Below, in pieces: positions 31,740 through 42,203 of a stretch of DNA of 57,323 nt. The DNA comes from Bacillota bacterium. GTDB taxonomy: Bacteria > Sysuimicrobiota > Sysuimicrobiia > Sysuimicrobiales > Segetimicrobiaceae. The notes under the pieces were generated by a model. It did not search any database, had not been told where the DNA came from, and saw only the letters and a program-made list of their open reading frames with translations. Position 1 is the stretch's first letter, and every line of letters begins with the position of its first letter. A program made the translations under genes and the position numbers. The stretch spans positions 1-57,323 of the forward strand of contig JAJPJJ010000078.1 in the NCBI GenBank assembly GCA_021324295.1. The letters are read 5' to 3'.

Positions 31740-31798
31740 GGATCGCGGCTGCCCGGGGCGCGTGTGCGCGGGGCGCCTGATGCCAGACGCCGCCTGGG

Positions 31799-33562
31799 AT
31801 GGATCGGGAGCTGTTTGAGCGCCGGCTCGCCGTCCTGCGGGCGCTGATCGCTGGCCTTCTGGCGATCCTCGCCCTGCGCCTCTGGCAGGTGCAGATCGTT
31901 CAAGGCGACTACTTCCTGCGCCTCTCGCAGGAGAATGGCCTTCGGGTCACCAGCATCGCGGCCCCGCGCGGCCTGATCGTCGACCGGCGGGGCCGGCCCA
32001 TCGTCGCCAACCGCCCGGCGTTCACGGTCGCCGTCCTGCCGATGGAGATGCGGCATCCCCGCGAGGAGGTGCCGCTCCTCGCCCGTCTCCTCGCACTCGA
32101 CCCGCAGGACGTCACGCGTCGCCTGGCCGCCTCGCGGGATCGACCCTTCGAGCCCGTGCGCCTGCGCCGGGACGTGCCCAAGGAAGTCGTGGCGGCGGTC
32201 GAGGAGAGCCGCATGGACCTCCCCGGCGTCCTCGTCGAGATCGAGCCGGTCCGCCAGTACATCTATCGGGACCTGGCGGCCCACCTCCTCGGGTACCTCG
32301 GCGAGATCAGCGACGCGGAGCTGCGGTCGCTCCGCGCCCAGGGCTATGGGCCCGGCGAGCTGATCGGGAAGGACGGCATCGAGCGCGCGTACGACCGGTA
32401 CCTGCGGGGGCGCAACGGGCAGATCCAGGTCGAGGTCGACGCCCAGGGCCGGCCGTTCCGCACGCTCGGAACCGTGCCGGCGGTGCCCGGCGACACGGTG
32501 GTGCTCGGGTTGGACCTGGACGTGCAGCGGGCCGCCGAGGCCGCGCTCGGCGACCGCGCGGGCGCGGTCGTCGCGATGGATCCCGCCAACGGCGCGATCG
32601 TTGCGATGGTCAGCCACCCCGCGTTCGATCCCGACCTCTTCTCGGCCGGGATCACGCGGGCGGCCTGGAGCAGCCTGCTCCGCGACCCGCGCCAGCCGCT
32701 CATCGACCGCGCGATCCAGGGGGGGTATCCGACGGGGTCGGTCTTCAAGATCGTGACGGCGTCGGCGGCGCTCGACCTGGGGCTGGTCAACCCCGACACG
32801 CGGTTCTACTGCCCGGGGTTCTACAACCTGGGCGGCCACATCTTTCACGACCACGAGGCCCACGGGCATCTCAACTTCCTCGATGCGATCGCCCAGTCGT
32901 GCAACGTCGTCTTCTGGACGGTCTCCCGGCCGGTGGGGCCGGAGCACCTCGCCGCGTACGCGCGGATGTTCGGGCTCGGGCAGCGGACCGGGATCGACCT
33001 GCCGCAGGAGAGCCGCGGGGTGGTCCCCGATCCCGGGTGGAAGCGGCGCGTGTACCGGCAGCCGTGGTACGCCGGCGACACCCTGAACACCGCGGTGGGC
33101 CAGGGCTACGTGCTCGCGACGCCGCTCCAGGTGGCGCGCATGCTCGCCGCCGTCGCCAACGGGGGCGAGCTCGTGACGCCGCACGTCGTCACCGAGGTCC
33201 GCTCTCCGGAGGGCCAGGTCGTGGCGCGCATCGCGCCGCCGTCCGCGGGCCGCGTGCGCGTGAGCGCGCAGACGATGGCCGTGCTGCAGGCCGGGCTGGC
33301 CGCGGTCGTCACGCGGGGCACCGCGTCCTCGATCCAGATCCCCGGCCTCGCGGTGGCCGGCAAGACGGGGACCGCAGAGAACCCCCACGGCAAGCCGCAC
33401 GCGTGGTTCGCGGGGTACGCGCCGGCCGACGCGCCCCGGCTCGTCGTGGTGGCGATCGTGGAGAACGCGGGGTTCGGGGCGGAGTTTGCCGCGCCGATCG
33501 TGCGGCGGGTGGTGGAGGCCGCGTTCGGTATCCCCGCGGCCCCCTCGGGGGACCGCCGGTGA
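31799..33562 (+). CDS. mrdA: Penicillin-binding protein 2 (elongation transpeptidase)
   Basis: It cross-links peptidoglycan during cell elongation. The 587-aa product has an N-terminal membrane anchor, the pedestal segment with PRGLIVDRRGRPIVAN, and a transpeptidase domain. Catalytic motifs are SVFK (in YPTGSVFKIVTA), SCN (in QSCNVVFW) and KTG (in GKTGTAENPHG). A pair of histidines and a cysteine around FYCPGFYNLGGHIFHDHEAH may hold a metal, as described for some PBP2s. The stop overlaps the rodA GTG, so polymerase and transpeptidase are coupled. Confidence 0.96.
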   Translation: MDRELFERRLAVLRALIAGLLAILALRLWQVQIVQGDYFLRLSQENGLRVTSIAAPRGLIVDRRGRPIVANRPAFTVAVLPMEMRHPREEVPLLARLLALDPQDVTRRLAASRDRPFEPVRLRRDVPKEVVAAVEESRMDLPGVLVEIEPVRQYIYRDLAAHLLGYLGEISDAELRSLRAQGYGPGELIGKDGIERAYDRYLRGRNGQIQVEVDAQGRPFRTLGTVPAVPGDTVVLGLDLDVQRAAEAALGDRAGAVVAMDPANGAIVAMVSHPAFDPDLFSAGITRAAWSSLLRDPRQPLIDRAIQGGYPTGSVFKIVTASAALDLGLVNPDTRFYCPGFYNLGGHIFHDHEAHGHLNFLDAIAQSCNVVFWTVSRPVGPEHLAAYARMFGLGQRTGIDLPQESRGVVPDPGWKRRVYRQPWYAGDTLNTAVGQGYVLATPLQVARMLAAVANGGELVTPHVVTEVRSPEGQVVARIAPPSAGRVRVSAQTMAVLQAGLAAVVTRGTASSIQIPGLAVAGKTGTAENPHGKPHAWFAGYAPADAPRLVVVAIVENAGFGAEFAAPIVRRVVEAAFGIPAAPSGDRR

Positions 33563-34695
33563 CCACCGGGGCCGCCGCCGGGAGTCCCCCGCGCCCGCGG
33601 GCGCGGCGCCTCCTGCGCAACCTGGACCCGTTGCTGATCGGGACGACCCTGGCCCTCGTCGCGTTCGGGCTGGTGATGGTCTACAGCACCACGCGCGGGG
33701 GCCCGCATCCGTTCATCTTTCTCCGCAGCCAGCTCGTGCACCTGGTCGTCGGTGTGCTGGTCGGCGTCGTGATCCTGGCCGTGGACTACCGGTCGCTCGC
33801 CGCCGGCGCGCGCGGGCTGTACGTGCTCAACCTCGTCCTGCTCGCGGCCGTGCTCGTGCTGGGCCGCAGCAGCCTCGGGGCGCAGCGCTGGATCTCGCTG
33901 GGGCCGCTCGGGCAGTTCCAGCCCTCCGAGTTCGCCAAGCTCGCGATCGTGATCACGCTCGCCAAGCACATGGCCGACCGTCCCGGTCCGTACGAGTCCC
34001 TCGTGGATCTCCTGCCGTTCCTGGCGCACATCGCGCTGCCGATGGTGCTCATCTTCCGGCAGCCGGACCTCGGCACGGCCCTCGTCTACGGGGCGATCCT
34101 GCTCGGGATGCTGTACGCCGGGGGCGCGCGGCGGCGGGACCTGGCGACGCTGGCGGCGGGCGCCGCGCTCCTCTCCCCGCTCGCCTGGCACGTGCTGAAG
34201 GAGTACCAGCGGCGCCGCCTCCTGGTGTTCCTGGACCCCTCGCTCGATCCCCTCGGGTCCGGGTACGGGATCATCCAGTCCAAGATCGCGGTCGGCAGCG
34301 GCATGCTGTGGGGCAAGGGGCTGTTCGCAGGGACCCAGAACGTGCTGCAGTTCGTCCCGGAGCACCACACGGACTTCATCTTCTCCGTGGTCGGGGAAGA
34401 GCTGGGGTTCATCGGGGCGTTGGTCCTCCTGGGGCTGTTCTTCACGTGGCTGGCCCGTGGCCTGCGGATCGCCGTGGTGGCGCGCGACCGGTTCGGGGCA
34501 CTGGCCGCCGTGGGGATCGTGTCGATGGTAGCGTTCCACGTCGTCGTGAACATCGGGATGACGGTGGGGATCATGCCGATCACCGGCATCCCCCTGCCGT
34601 TCATCAGCTACGGCGGCAGCGCGCTCATGACGATGCTGTGGGCCACGGCGCTGCTGCTGAACATCGGCATGCGGCACCAGAAGATCCTGTTCTAG
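33559..34695 (+). CDS. rodA: SEDS peptidoglycan glycosyltransferase RodA
   Basis: RodA polymerises lipid II and works with PBP2. The 378-aa protein has about ten membrane helices, the SEDS signatures GRSSLGAQRW and QPSEFAKLAIV, the catalytic-aspartate neighbourhood EHHTDFIFSVVGEELGF and the end GIPLPFISYGGSALM. GTG 33559 overlaps the mrdA stop (GTGA). The first 20 residues are a Pro/Arg-rich cytoplasmic lead. Confidence 0.96.
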   Translation: MTTGAAAGSPPRPRARRLLRNLDPLLIGTTLALVAFGLVMVYSTTRGGPHPFIFLRSQLVHLVVGVLVGVVILAVDYRSLAAGARGLYVLNLVLLAAVLVLGRSSLGAQRWISLGPLGQFQPSEFAKLAIVITLAKHMADRPGPYESLVDLLPFLAHIALPMVLIFRQPDLGTALVYGAILLGMLYAGGARRRDLATLAAGAALLSPLAWHVLKEYQRRRLLVFLDPSLDPLGSGYGIIQSKIAVGSGMLWGKGLFAGTQNVLQFVPEHHTDFIFSVVGEELGFIGALVLLGLFFTWLARGLRIAVVARDRFGALAAVGIVSMVAFHVVVNIGMTVGIMPITGIPLPFISYGGSALMTMLWATALLLNIGMRHQKILF

Positions 34696-34744
34696 GGCGT
34701 CTCCCGCTCGGTTCTCGCGCCACCCGAGACGAGCACCAGCGGCA

Positions 34745-34765
34745 CGGCCCCGCGCCGCGGGGCCG
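34745..34765 (+). other. 9-bp hairpin between rodA and rng
   Basis: Perfect inverted repeat (34745-34753 with 34757-34765, loop gcc) without a T-run. It lies 50 bases after rodA and 57 bases before rng. It could be a weak terminator or part of the rng leader; RNase E/G genes are often controlled through leader structure. Confidence 0.4.
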
Positions 34766-34822
34766 ACGAGAGGGGCCGGGTCCGCGTCGCCGCGGCGCGG
34801 CCGGCAAAGGAGTTGCGTTGGA

Positions 34823-36616
34823 ATGGCCAAGGAGATCCTGGTCAACGTCGAGCAGTTCGAGGTGCGCGTCGCGGTCGTCGAGGACGGCGTGCTCACCGGC
34901 ATCCTGATCGAGCGGCAGGAGCCCCTCGCCGGGAACGTCTACAAGGGCCGCGTCGCGAGCGTGCTCCCGGGCATGGAGGCGGCGTTCGTCGACATCGGCC
35001 TCGAGCGCAACGCGTTCCTCCACGTCGCGGACGTCCGCGCGTACCGCGTGGGCGGCGACGAGCCGGAGGACCAGATCGGCCGCGGCCCGATCGCCGAGCG
35101 CCTGCGGGTCGGTCAGGAGATCCTCGTCCAGGTCACCAAGGAGCCGCGCGGCACGAAGGGCGCGCGCGTCACGACGTACCTCGCGCTCCCCGCGCACTAC
35201 CTCGTGCTGATGCCGACGGTGACCGGCGTGGGCGTCAGCCGGCGTATCGAGAGCGAGCAGGAGCGCAAGCGCCTGCGCGCGATCGCCGAGCGGCTGCGGC
35301 CCGACGGCATGGGCCTCATCGTCCGCACCGCGGCCGAGGGGGTCGAGGAGGCGGATCTTGCGGACGACGTGCGGTTCCTGCGGCAGCTGTGGACGCGGGT
35401 GGCCGAGCGCGCCCGCGCGGGGCGGGCGCCGGCGCTGCTGTACCAGGACCTCGGCCTCATCCGCCGCGTCGTCCGCGATCTGTTCACCGGCGAGGTGGAT
35501 CGGTTCATCATCGACTCGCCGCGCGAGTACGAGCGCGTGCGGGACCTCGTGGGGTCGTTCGCGCCGGAGCTGCGTGATCGGATCCGGCTGCACGAGGGCG
35601 CCGAGCCGATCTTCGACGCGCACGGGGTCGAGCGCGAGGTCGAACGCGCCCTGCACCGCAAAGTCTGGCTGCGCAGCGGCGGCTACGCGGTGTTCGACCG
35701 GACGGAGGCGGCGACGGTGATCGACGTCAACACCGGCAAGTACGTGGGCAAGACCGATCTTGCGAGCACGATCCTCAAGACCAACCTCGAAGCCGCGCAG
35801 GAGATCGCCCGCCAGATCCGCCTGCGCGACATCGGCGGCATCATCCTGATCGACTTCATCGATATGGAGCAGGAGCGCCACCGCCGGCGCGTCATGGCCG
35901 CGCTGCAGGAGGCCGTGCGGGCCGACCGCGCGAAGACGCACGTGATCGACCTCACCGCGCTCGGCCTCGTGGAGATCACCCGCAAGCGCGTCTACCAGGA
36001 CCTCGAGGAGCTGATGCGCATCCCGTGCCCGTACTGCGAGGGGCGCGGCCGGGTGCTCTCGCCGCGCAGCGTCGCGGTCCGGGTGCGCCGCGAGCTGCGC
36101 CGGCTCGCGGCGACGTCCCGGGCGCGGTGCTTGCTGGCCGAGGTGCACCCGGAGGTGGCCGCGCTGCTCGACCAGGACCGGGAGTGGCGCGAGGAGCTGG
36201 CCGGGCGATCCGGCAAGGCGATCGTGATCAAGCCGGAGCCGGGCATCTACCTGGACCGCGTGAGCATCATCCAGGCGGAGTCGCCGGCGGCCGCGGAGCA
36301 GGAGCTCGCCCAGGGGCGCCGGAACGGGCAGCGGGAGCGGGCGTTCTGGCTCGACCCCGCTCGCGGGGAGGCGCTCGACATCCCGGAGGACGAGGCGCTC
36401 GAGCCGCCGGCTCCACCGGCGCGGCCGCGTCCGGAGAGAGGTGGCCTCCTCCGGCGCGCGTGGGCGTGGCTGCGTGGCCGCTCGTCGGCGGCCGCGCCGG
36501 GAGGGAGCCCGGTCCGCGAGACGCCGCCGCTGCCGCGGCGCCGGACCGCCGGGACGGGCGGGGAGCCGGCGGGGCGCGAGGAGGCCGCGCGGTCTGCGCC
36601 GTCCGCGCGCCGTTGA
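34823..36616 (+). CDS. rng: Ribonuclease G/E
   Basis: This endoribonuclease processes rRNA and starts mRNA decay. The 597-aa protein has an S1 domain near the N-terminus (YKGRVASVLPGMEAAFVDIG), the 5'-sensor/DNase I-like core with catalytic aspartates in VIDVNTGKYVG and LIDFIDM, and the zinc-link CPYCEGRG. The last 110 residues (about 485-597) are Arg/Pro/Ala-rich and disordered, a short tail compared with E. coli RNase E. AAAGGAG lies ten bases before the ATG. rplU-rpmA follow, a common arrangement. Confidence 0.95.
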   Translation: MAKEILVNVEQFEVRVAVVEDGVLTGILIERQEPLAGNVYKGRVASVLPGMEAAFVDIGLERNAFLHVADVRAYRVGGDEPEDQIGRGPIAERLRVGQEILVQVTKEPRGTKGARVTTYLALPAHYLVLMPTVTGVGVSRRIESEQERKRLRAIAERLRPDGMGLIVRTAAEGVEEADLADDVRFLRQLWTRVAERARAGRAPALLYQDLGLIRRVVRDLFTGEVDRFIIDSPREYERVRDLVGSFAPELRDRIRLHEGAEPIFDAHGVEREVERALHRKVWLRSGGYAVFDRTEAATVIDVNTGKYVGKTDLASTILKTNLEAAQEIARQIRLRDIGGIILIDFIDMEQERHRRRVMAALQEAVRADRAKTHVIDLTALGLVEITRKRVYQDLEELMRIPCPYCEGRGRVLSPRSVAVRVRRELRRLAATSRARCLLAEVHPEVAALLDQDREWREELAGRSGKAIVIKPEPGIYLDRVSIIQAESPAAAEQELAQGRRNGQRERAFWLDPARGEALDIPEDEALEPPAPPARPRPERGGLLRRAWAWLRGRSSAAAPGGSPVRETPPLPRRRTAGTGGEPAGREEAARSAPSARR

Positions 36617-36641
36617 CACCCCCCGGGGCCCGTGCTACGAT
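36613..36641 (+). promoter_or_regulatory. Consensus promoter of rplU-rpmA
   Basis: TTGACA (36613-36618), 17 bases, TACGAT (36636-36641), with an extended TGC at 36633-36635. The -35 overlaps the rng stop codon. Transcription would start near 36648, exactly where a perfect palindrome begins. Confidence 0.88.
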
Positions 36642-36647
36642 TTCGTC

Positions 36648-36681
36648 GGCCCACGCGGGGCGGATCCGCCCCGCGTGGGCC
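36648..36681 (+). promoter_or_regulatory. Perfect 34-bp palindrome at the 5' end of the rplU leader
   Basis: Arms of 17 bases (36648-36664 and 36665-36681) are exact reverse complements, centred on GGATCC. In RNA this gives a very stable hairpin at the extreme 5' end of the rplU mRNA; as DNA it could bind a dimeric repressor. rplU leaders are known to carry L21-binding structures in some Firmicutes. Confidence 0.7.
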
Positions 36682-36722
36682 GCGCACGGCAGGTCGCGAG
36701 TGCGACTCGTGGGGTGGCGCGG

Positions 36723-38392
<1,670 letters not shown>

Positions 38393-38576
38393 CGGGCGGC
38401 GTCTTCCGCTGGGCCGCGCGCCGGACGCGCCCCTCCGCACCCGGCGTCGCGCGGTGGCGGGCGGCCGGCGGGACGGGTGGGGCTGCGGAGGAGACAGCGC
38501 GCGGAGGAGAGAAGCCGGAGCCCAGGATCGCGCGGCGTCTGTGGGTTTCCGCGCGCCCCACGGGGGTAATAATGCG

Positions 38577-39221
38577 TTGAGCCGGATCGGCATCATGGGC
38601 GGGACGTTCGATCCCATCCACTACGGCCACCTGATGACCGCCGGCGAGGCCCGGTGGCGGTTCGGCCTCAGCCGGGTAATCTTCGTGCCCAACCGCCACC
38701 CGCCGCACAAGGAACCGCGCGATGTATCGGATCCCGAGCACCGGTACCTGATGACGTTCCTGGCGACCGTCACCAATCCGCACTTCACGGTATCCCGGAT
38801 CGAGATCGATCGGCCGGGGCCGTCGTACACGATCGATACGATCGCGGAGCTGCGCCGGCGGCGGCCGGACGTGGAGCTCTACTACATCACGGGCGCGGAC
38901 GCGCTCGAGCAGATCCTGCGCGGCGAGTGGCGGGAGACCGCGCAGCTGCTCGGGCTCTGCCGGTTCATCGGCGCGAGCCGCCCCGGCTATCACCTGGATC
39001 CCGAGCGGTGGTCCCTGGAGAACCGTGAGCTGCGCGCCTACCTTGAGAACGTCCATACGATGGAGATCCCGGCGATGGCCATCAGTAGCACGGATATCCG
39101 GAGCCGCGTCCGCGACGGCCGGCCGATCACGTACTTGGTGCCCGAGGCGGTGGAGGGATACATCGTCAAGCACCGTCTGTACACGCCCACGCCGGCGGCA
39201 CCGCGGGAGGGACAGTGGTAG
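38577..39221 (+). CDS. nadD: Nicotinate-mononucleotide adenylyltransferase
   Basis: It makes nicotinate adenine dinucleotide in NAD synthesis. The 214-aa protein has the nucleotidyltransferase motif GGTFDPIHYGHL, NRHPPHK and the ISSTDIRSRV motif. The likely start is TTG 38577, giving MSRIGIMGGTFDP; an ATG at 38572 is out of frame and stops after two codons. The stop overlaps the rsfS start. The gap 38393-38576 before it shows no gene. Confidence 0.94.
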   Translation: MSRIGIMGGTFDPIHYGHLMTAGEARWRFGLSRVIFVPNRHPPHKEPRDVSDPEHRYLMTFLATVTNPHFTVSRIEIDRPGPSYTIDTIAELRRRRPDVELYYITGADALEQILRGEWRETAQLLGLCRFIGASRPGYHLDPERWSLENRELRAYLENVHTMEIPAMAISSTDIRSRVRDGRPITYLVPEAVEGYIVKHRLYTPTPAAPREGQW

Positions 39222-39559
39222 TGGAGTCCAGGCACAAGGCGCTGCTGGCGGCGGAGGCCGCCGAGGCCAAGCTGGCCGACCGGGTCGTGGTCCTCGATCT
39301 CCAGGAGCACACCCCGGTGACCGATTTCTTCGTGATCGCGAGCGGCACCAACCGGGTCCAGATCAAGGCGATCACCGAAGGCGTGGAAGAGGCGCTGGGA
39401 GCCGCGGGCGAGCGGCCCGCGCATACCGAGGGCCGGGACGACGGCCGCTGGGTGCTCCTCGACTTCGGGGACGTCGTGGTGCACATCTTTGCCCCCCGGG
39501 AGCGCGAGTATTACAACCTGGAGCGGTTGTGGGGCGATGCGCCGCTCCTCGAACGGTAG
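39215..39559 (+). CDS. rsfS: Ribosomal silencing factor RsfS
   Basis: RsfS binds L14 and blocks subunit joining when nutrients are low. The 114-aa product has VLDLQEHTPVTDFFVIASG, then WVLLDFGDVVVHIF and REREYYNLERLW, the family signatures. GTG 39215 overlaps the nadD stop by seven bases. It is the last gene before the tRNA and the accessory region. Confidence 0.95.
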   Translation: MVVESRHKALLAAEAAEAKLADRVVVLDLQEHTPVTDFFVIASGTNRVQIKAITEGVEEALGAAGERPAHTEGRDDGRWVLLDFGDVVVHIFAPREREYYNLERLWGDAPLLER

Positions 39560-39598
39560 CGACGGCGCATCCCTACCGCGCCGGCGCCACGGGGCCAG

Positions 39599-39627
39599 TA
39601 GACCGGAGCCCCGCTGTCGGTTATAAT
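39599..39627 (+). promoter_or_regulatory. Promoter of the tRNA-Ala gene
   Basis: TAGACC (39599-39604), 17 bases, TATAAT (39622-39627). Transcription would begin near 39634, about 25 bases before the mature tRNA. Confidence 0.75.
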
Positions 39628-39658
39628 AGCTGGCGTGCCGCGGATCGCGGCCGGGTGC

Positions 39659-39733
39659 GGGGCTGTAGCTCAGCGGGAGAGCGCCTCTTTGGCGTAGAGG
39701 AGGTCGAGGGTTCAATTCCCTCCAGCTCCACCA
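39659..39733 (+). tRNA. tRNA-Ala(GGC) with encoded CCA
   Basis: All four arms fold: acceptor 39659-39665 with 39723-39729, D stem GCTC/GAGC, anticodon stem CCTCT/AGAGG with loop TTGGCGT, T stem GAGGG/CCCTC. The anticodon is GGC (39691-39693). The acceptor contains G3-U70, the identity element of alanine tRNAs. CCA is encoded at 39731-39733. What follows looks like an island, so this may be an integration site. Confidence 0.97.
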
Positions 39734-39782
39734 GATTTATCAAGGGCTAGCGCGAGATCGCTCATTCGCCGGAACCCCCTGG

Positions 39783-39804
39783 AAGTACTAGCAAAGTACT
39801 AGCA
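39783..39804. repeat. Tandem 11-bp repeat AAGTACTAGCA x2
   Basis: Two exact adjacent copies (39783-39793 and 39794-39804), each containing the palindrome AGTACT. They lie 50 bases after the tRNA 3' end. AT-rich relative to the surroundings; a possible integrase arm site or scar of an element inserted at the tRNA. Confidence 0.6.
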
Positions 39805-39866
39805 GTCCCCAGGACCCTGTCGGGCGGTGGGTCAACCGCCCCACGACCGTACGGGCGTGGAGCGCC

Positions 39867-40556
39867 TTGTGGTACGACCTCACGACCCCCGGTCTCCCAG
39901 TAGGAGACATGATTCGGGTCAAGCTCACGCTTCCGCTGTTCCTGCTCGTGCTGCTCGGCGTTGTGAGTCTCCGACGTTGGAAGACCGCGGTGCCGCCGCT
40001 CATCGCGTTGGGCGGGGTGCCCATCGTGATGGCCGCGGCGTTGGGCGTGATGGGAGTGCCGGTCTTCGTGAGCCGCGCGCTCATCCCTGTGTCGATCGCC
40101 GTCTGCGTACTCTTGGCGGCAGGACTTCTCAGCCTGCCGACAACGCCGCGCCTTGTGCTGGGTGCCGCGGCGATGGCGCTGATCGTCACGGCCGTGGTCG
40201 GGCAGTTGCGCGGGCAGTCCGAGGACTGGCGTGCAGTGGCCCGCTATCTTCAGCCACGCGTGGCCGCAGGCGAGATGGTCGTGGCGCCCACGGACTTTCT
40301 CGCGGACGCCCTTCGCTACTACTGGGGATCCACGACGCCAGTCCGTGCCTGGGAGACCATCGGTGCGGACGAGGTGACGCGATCGGCCGGCGTCTGGGTC
40401 GTGGAGAAGTCCTTGCTCGTGTTGCAACGGGAGACCTACCCGCGGGTCCTATGCCACGCGTTTGGCGACCCAGAGATTACCGCGGTCGGACCCGTCCTTG
40501 TCTTACACTACGGGACGCGAATGAGGGCAGGGAAATGCACGCCTACGGGGAGGTGA
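39867..40556 (+). pseudogene. C-terminal fragment of a membrane glycosyltransferase (GT39/ArnT-like)
   Basis: The readable 229 residues hold four membrane helices (such as LTLPLFLLVLLGVVSL and ALIPVSIAVCVLLAAGLLSL), then EDWRAVARYLQPRVAAGEMV and FLADALRYYWG. This is the usual C-terminal end of dolichol-phosphate-mannose-type glycosyltransferases of about 500 residues. The N-terminal half with the catalytic aspartates is missing, and the tRNA lies in its place. There is no ribosome site at the first codon (TTG 39867). It is best read as a truncated gene left by insertion or deletion next to the tRNA. Confidence 0.7.
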
Positions 40557-41054
40557 CCGGTCTCCAGTGCATGGACGATCCGGTCCCCCACCATCTCCGA
40601 CAGCGAGGGCCAGGCCGGCCTCCCAAGGGGCGCATCCGAGTGCCGGTCCGTAGCGTGGATGCGCGCGGCCGTCCCTCCTGCATGATCGCCTTGCCCCACC
40701 GGCAGCACCCCGCGTCGACCGGACATTGTAAGCGGTTTACAGACCCCGGCGTCTGGCCGCAGGCCTGACGCTGGTTCGGCGGGCCCACGCAGCGCGGCGG
40801 CCCCGGTGCGCACGCGCTCCGGCGCGCGAGGGACGGGCCGGTGTGGAGACGGGTCCGGTGCCGAGCACGAGCGGTTCGGTTGGCAGGGAGTTTTCAACGG
40901 CCCCTATGGGGAGGTTTCACCCGACCTTGACAAGGATGCACGGGTGGTCACCGCGCACGGCGGACCGCCTTCAGCGATCGACCCTCCCGTCTGGCTGAAG
41001 AAAGCACGGATGCCGCGGCAGAGCGTGCTGGTATCAATGACGTATCGACGGCGC
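40557..41054. other. Gap without a supported gene
   Basis: Open frames here overlap each other on both strands and match nothing I recognise. The only structure seen is a short dyad TGTAA-gcggt-TTACA at 40727-40741. Base composition is a little less GC-rich than the core genes, in keeping with an island. Confidence 0.5.
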
Positions 41055-41567
41055 CTACGGCGCCGGGATCGTGACAACCGCCTCGTGGATCCTCGCCTGC
41101 CGTCTGCGGGCGCGGACGCTCTCGATCGCCGCGTCAATCTGCTCGTCCGAGATACGCTTAGCCTGCATCTCTTTGCTGAGTGCGTCTATGGCCTTGCTGA
41201 ACATCGTTCTCCAGTCCTCCTTCGGGCGACCTCGCTGGACACGCGCGAGTTCGTCCTTGGCTGCAGCTGCCGTAGCCAGGCACGACCGCAGAAGCCGAGT
41301 GTCAAACACCAGCTCTGGCCACATACACGTGGCATGGCGGTCGCCTCGAGGCGCGAAGTGGACCCTTAGGCGCTCTGGCCGCTGGCCCAGGAGTCGTGGA
41401 TACTCGGGCCGCAGCCGCTCGACCACTTTGGTGGCGGTCTCTTGCCGCATCCCGAGTTTCTTGCACGAGTGCGCAAAGAAGACATCGCAGAGCGACCACG
41501 TATCGAGCAGGCGACCACCGGCCGAAATCGGTGCCGCCGCGCGTGATACTATGGTCAATAGCAGCAT
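41055..41567 (-). CDS. Hypothetical protein, 170 aa, possible helix-turn-helix
   Basis: I do not recognise this protein. It is read from the ATG at 41567 on the minus strand; longer upstream extensions cross plausible + strand genes and are rejected. The stretch WSLCDVFFAHSCKKLGMRQE followed by TATKVVERL is laid out like a MerR-type helix-turn-helix. A middle part with FAPRGDRHATCMWPELVFDT and a charged helical C-terminus (EMQAKRISDEQIDAAIESVR) follow. The tail could be oligomerising. It stands alone in the accessory region, facing the truncated glycosyltransferase. Confidence 0.6.
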   Translation of the reverse strand: MLLLTIVSRAAAPISAGGRLLDTWSLCDVFFAHSCKKLGMRQETATKVVERLRPEYPRLLGQRPERLRVHFAPRGDRHATCMWPELVFDTRLLRSCLATAAAAKDELARVQRGRPKEDWRTMFSKAIDALSKEMQAKRISDEQIDAAIESVRARRRQARIHEAVVTIPAP

Positions 41568-41665
41568 GGGTGCGCCGTCCCACCGCGGGATTCCGCTCAC
41601 CTGTGCCGGGCTGCGCGGCGGAAGAAGAGGGGCCGGAGTCGACGGAGGTGTGCGCGCGTGGAGGG

Positions 41666-41978
41666 ATGATGGGCCCCGGCATGATGGGCGGGGGCGGGAT
41701 GATGGGCGGCGGGGCGGGGCCCGAGGCGAACGCCCCCGGTTCCTTCCGCCCAGATCTCTGAGGCCCAGGCCCGCCGGAACGCCGATCAATTCCTGGCGGG
41801 GTACCTTCCCGGCACGACGGCTGGCGACATGGACGTCTTCTACGGGTACTACCACTTCGATGTGATGCGGGGCGGCCGGCAGGTAGGCATGCTCAGCGTC
41901 AACGCCGCGACCGGGCAGGTGTGGTATCACACGTGGCATGGTGAGTTCATCGAAAAGCGCGAGATGGCGCGCCCGTAG
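41666..41978 (+). pseudogene. Frameshifted Met/Gly-rich PepSY-like small protein
   Basis: The frame starts MMGPGMMGGGGMMGGG and runs to a TGA near 41759. The protein clearly continues in another frame from about 41748: QISEAQARRNADQFLAGYLP, then FYGYYHFDVMRGG, VGMLSVNAATGQVWYHTW and a stop at 41976-41978. One inserted base around 41745-41757 would explain it. The second half looks like a small PepSY-type domain. Intact, the protein would be about 103 aa. Such Met-rich proteins often occur with SHOCT-domain and metal-efflux genes, as here. Confidence 0.7.
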
Positions 41979-42203
41979 CCTGCGCTCCGGCGTATTGGCG
42001 AGCATGGCTGCCTCCGCGGATCCTCCGCCGGCGGTGCATCCGTCTGACCGGGCATCTGCGCGCGCCCGGCGGCCCTCGCCGATCATCCTCTTCGCTGCTC
42101 TCATCATCGGCGTGGGACTCGCGAAGCGTGAGGCGTGGCGCGCGGCGGCCTCGGCGTCGCTCGCCGGCCGGACTCGAATCCCGTAGAGTACGGGGGGGTG
42201 CCG

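Noticed and set aside
38572-38580. ATG at 38572 as nadD start
   Set aside because: It is out of frame and stops after two codons; TTG 38577 gives the normal NadD start.
40806-41369. 187-residue + strand open frame in the accessory region
   Set aside because: No ribosome site, no recognisable sequence, and it overlaps the better-supported minus-strand gene at 41055-41567.
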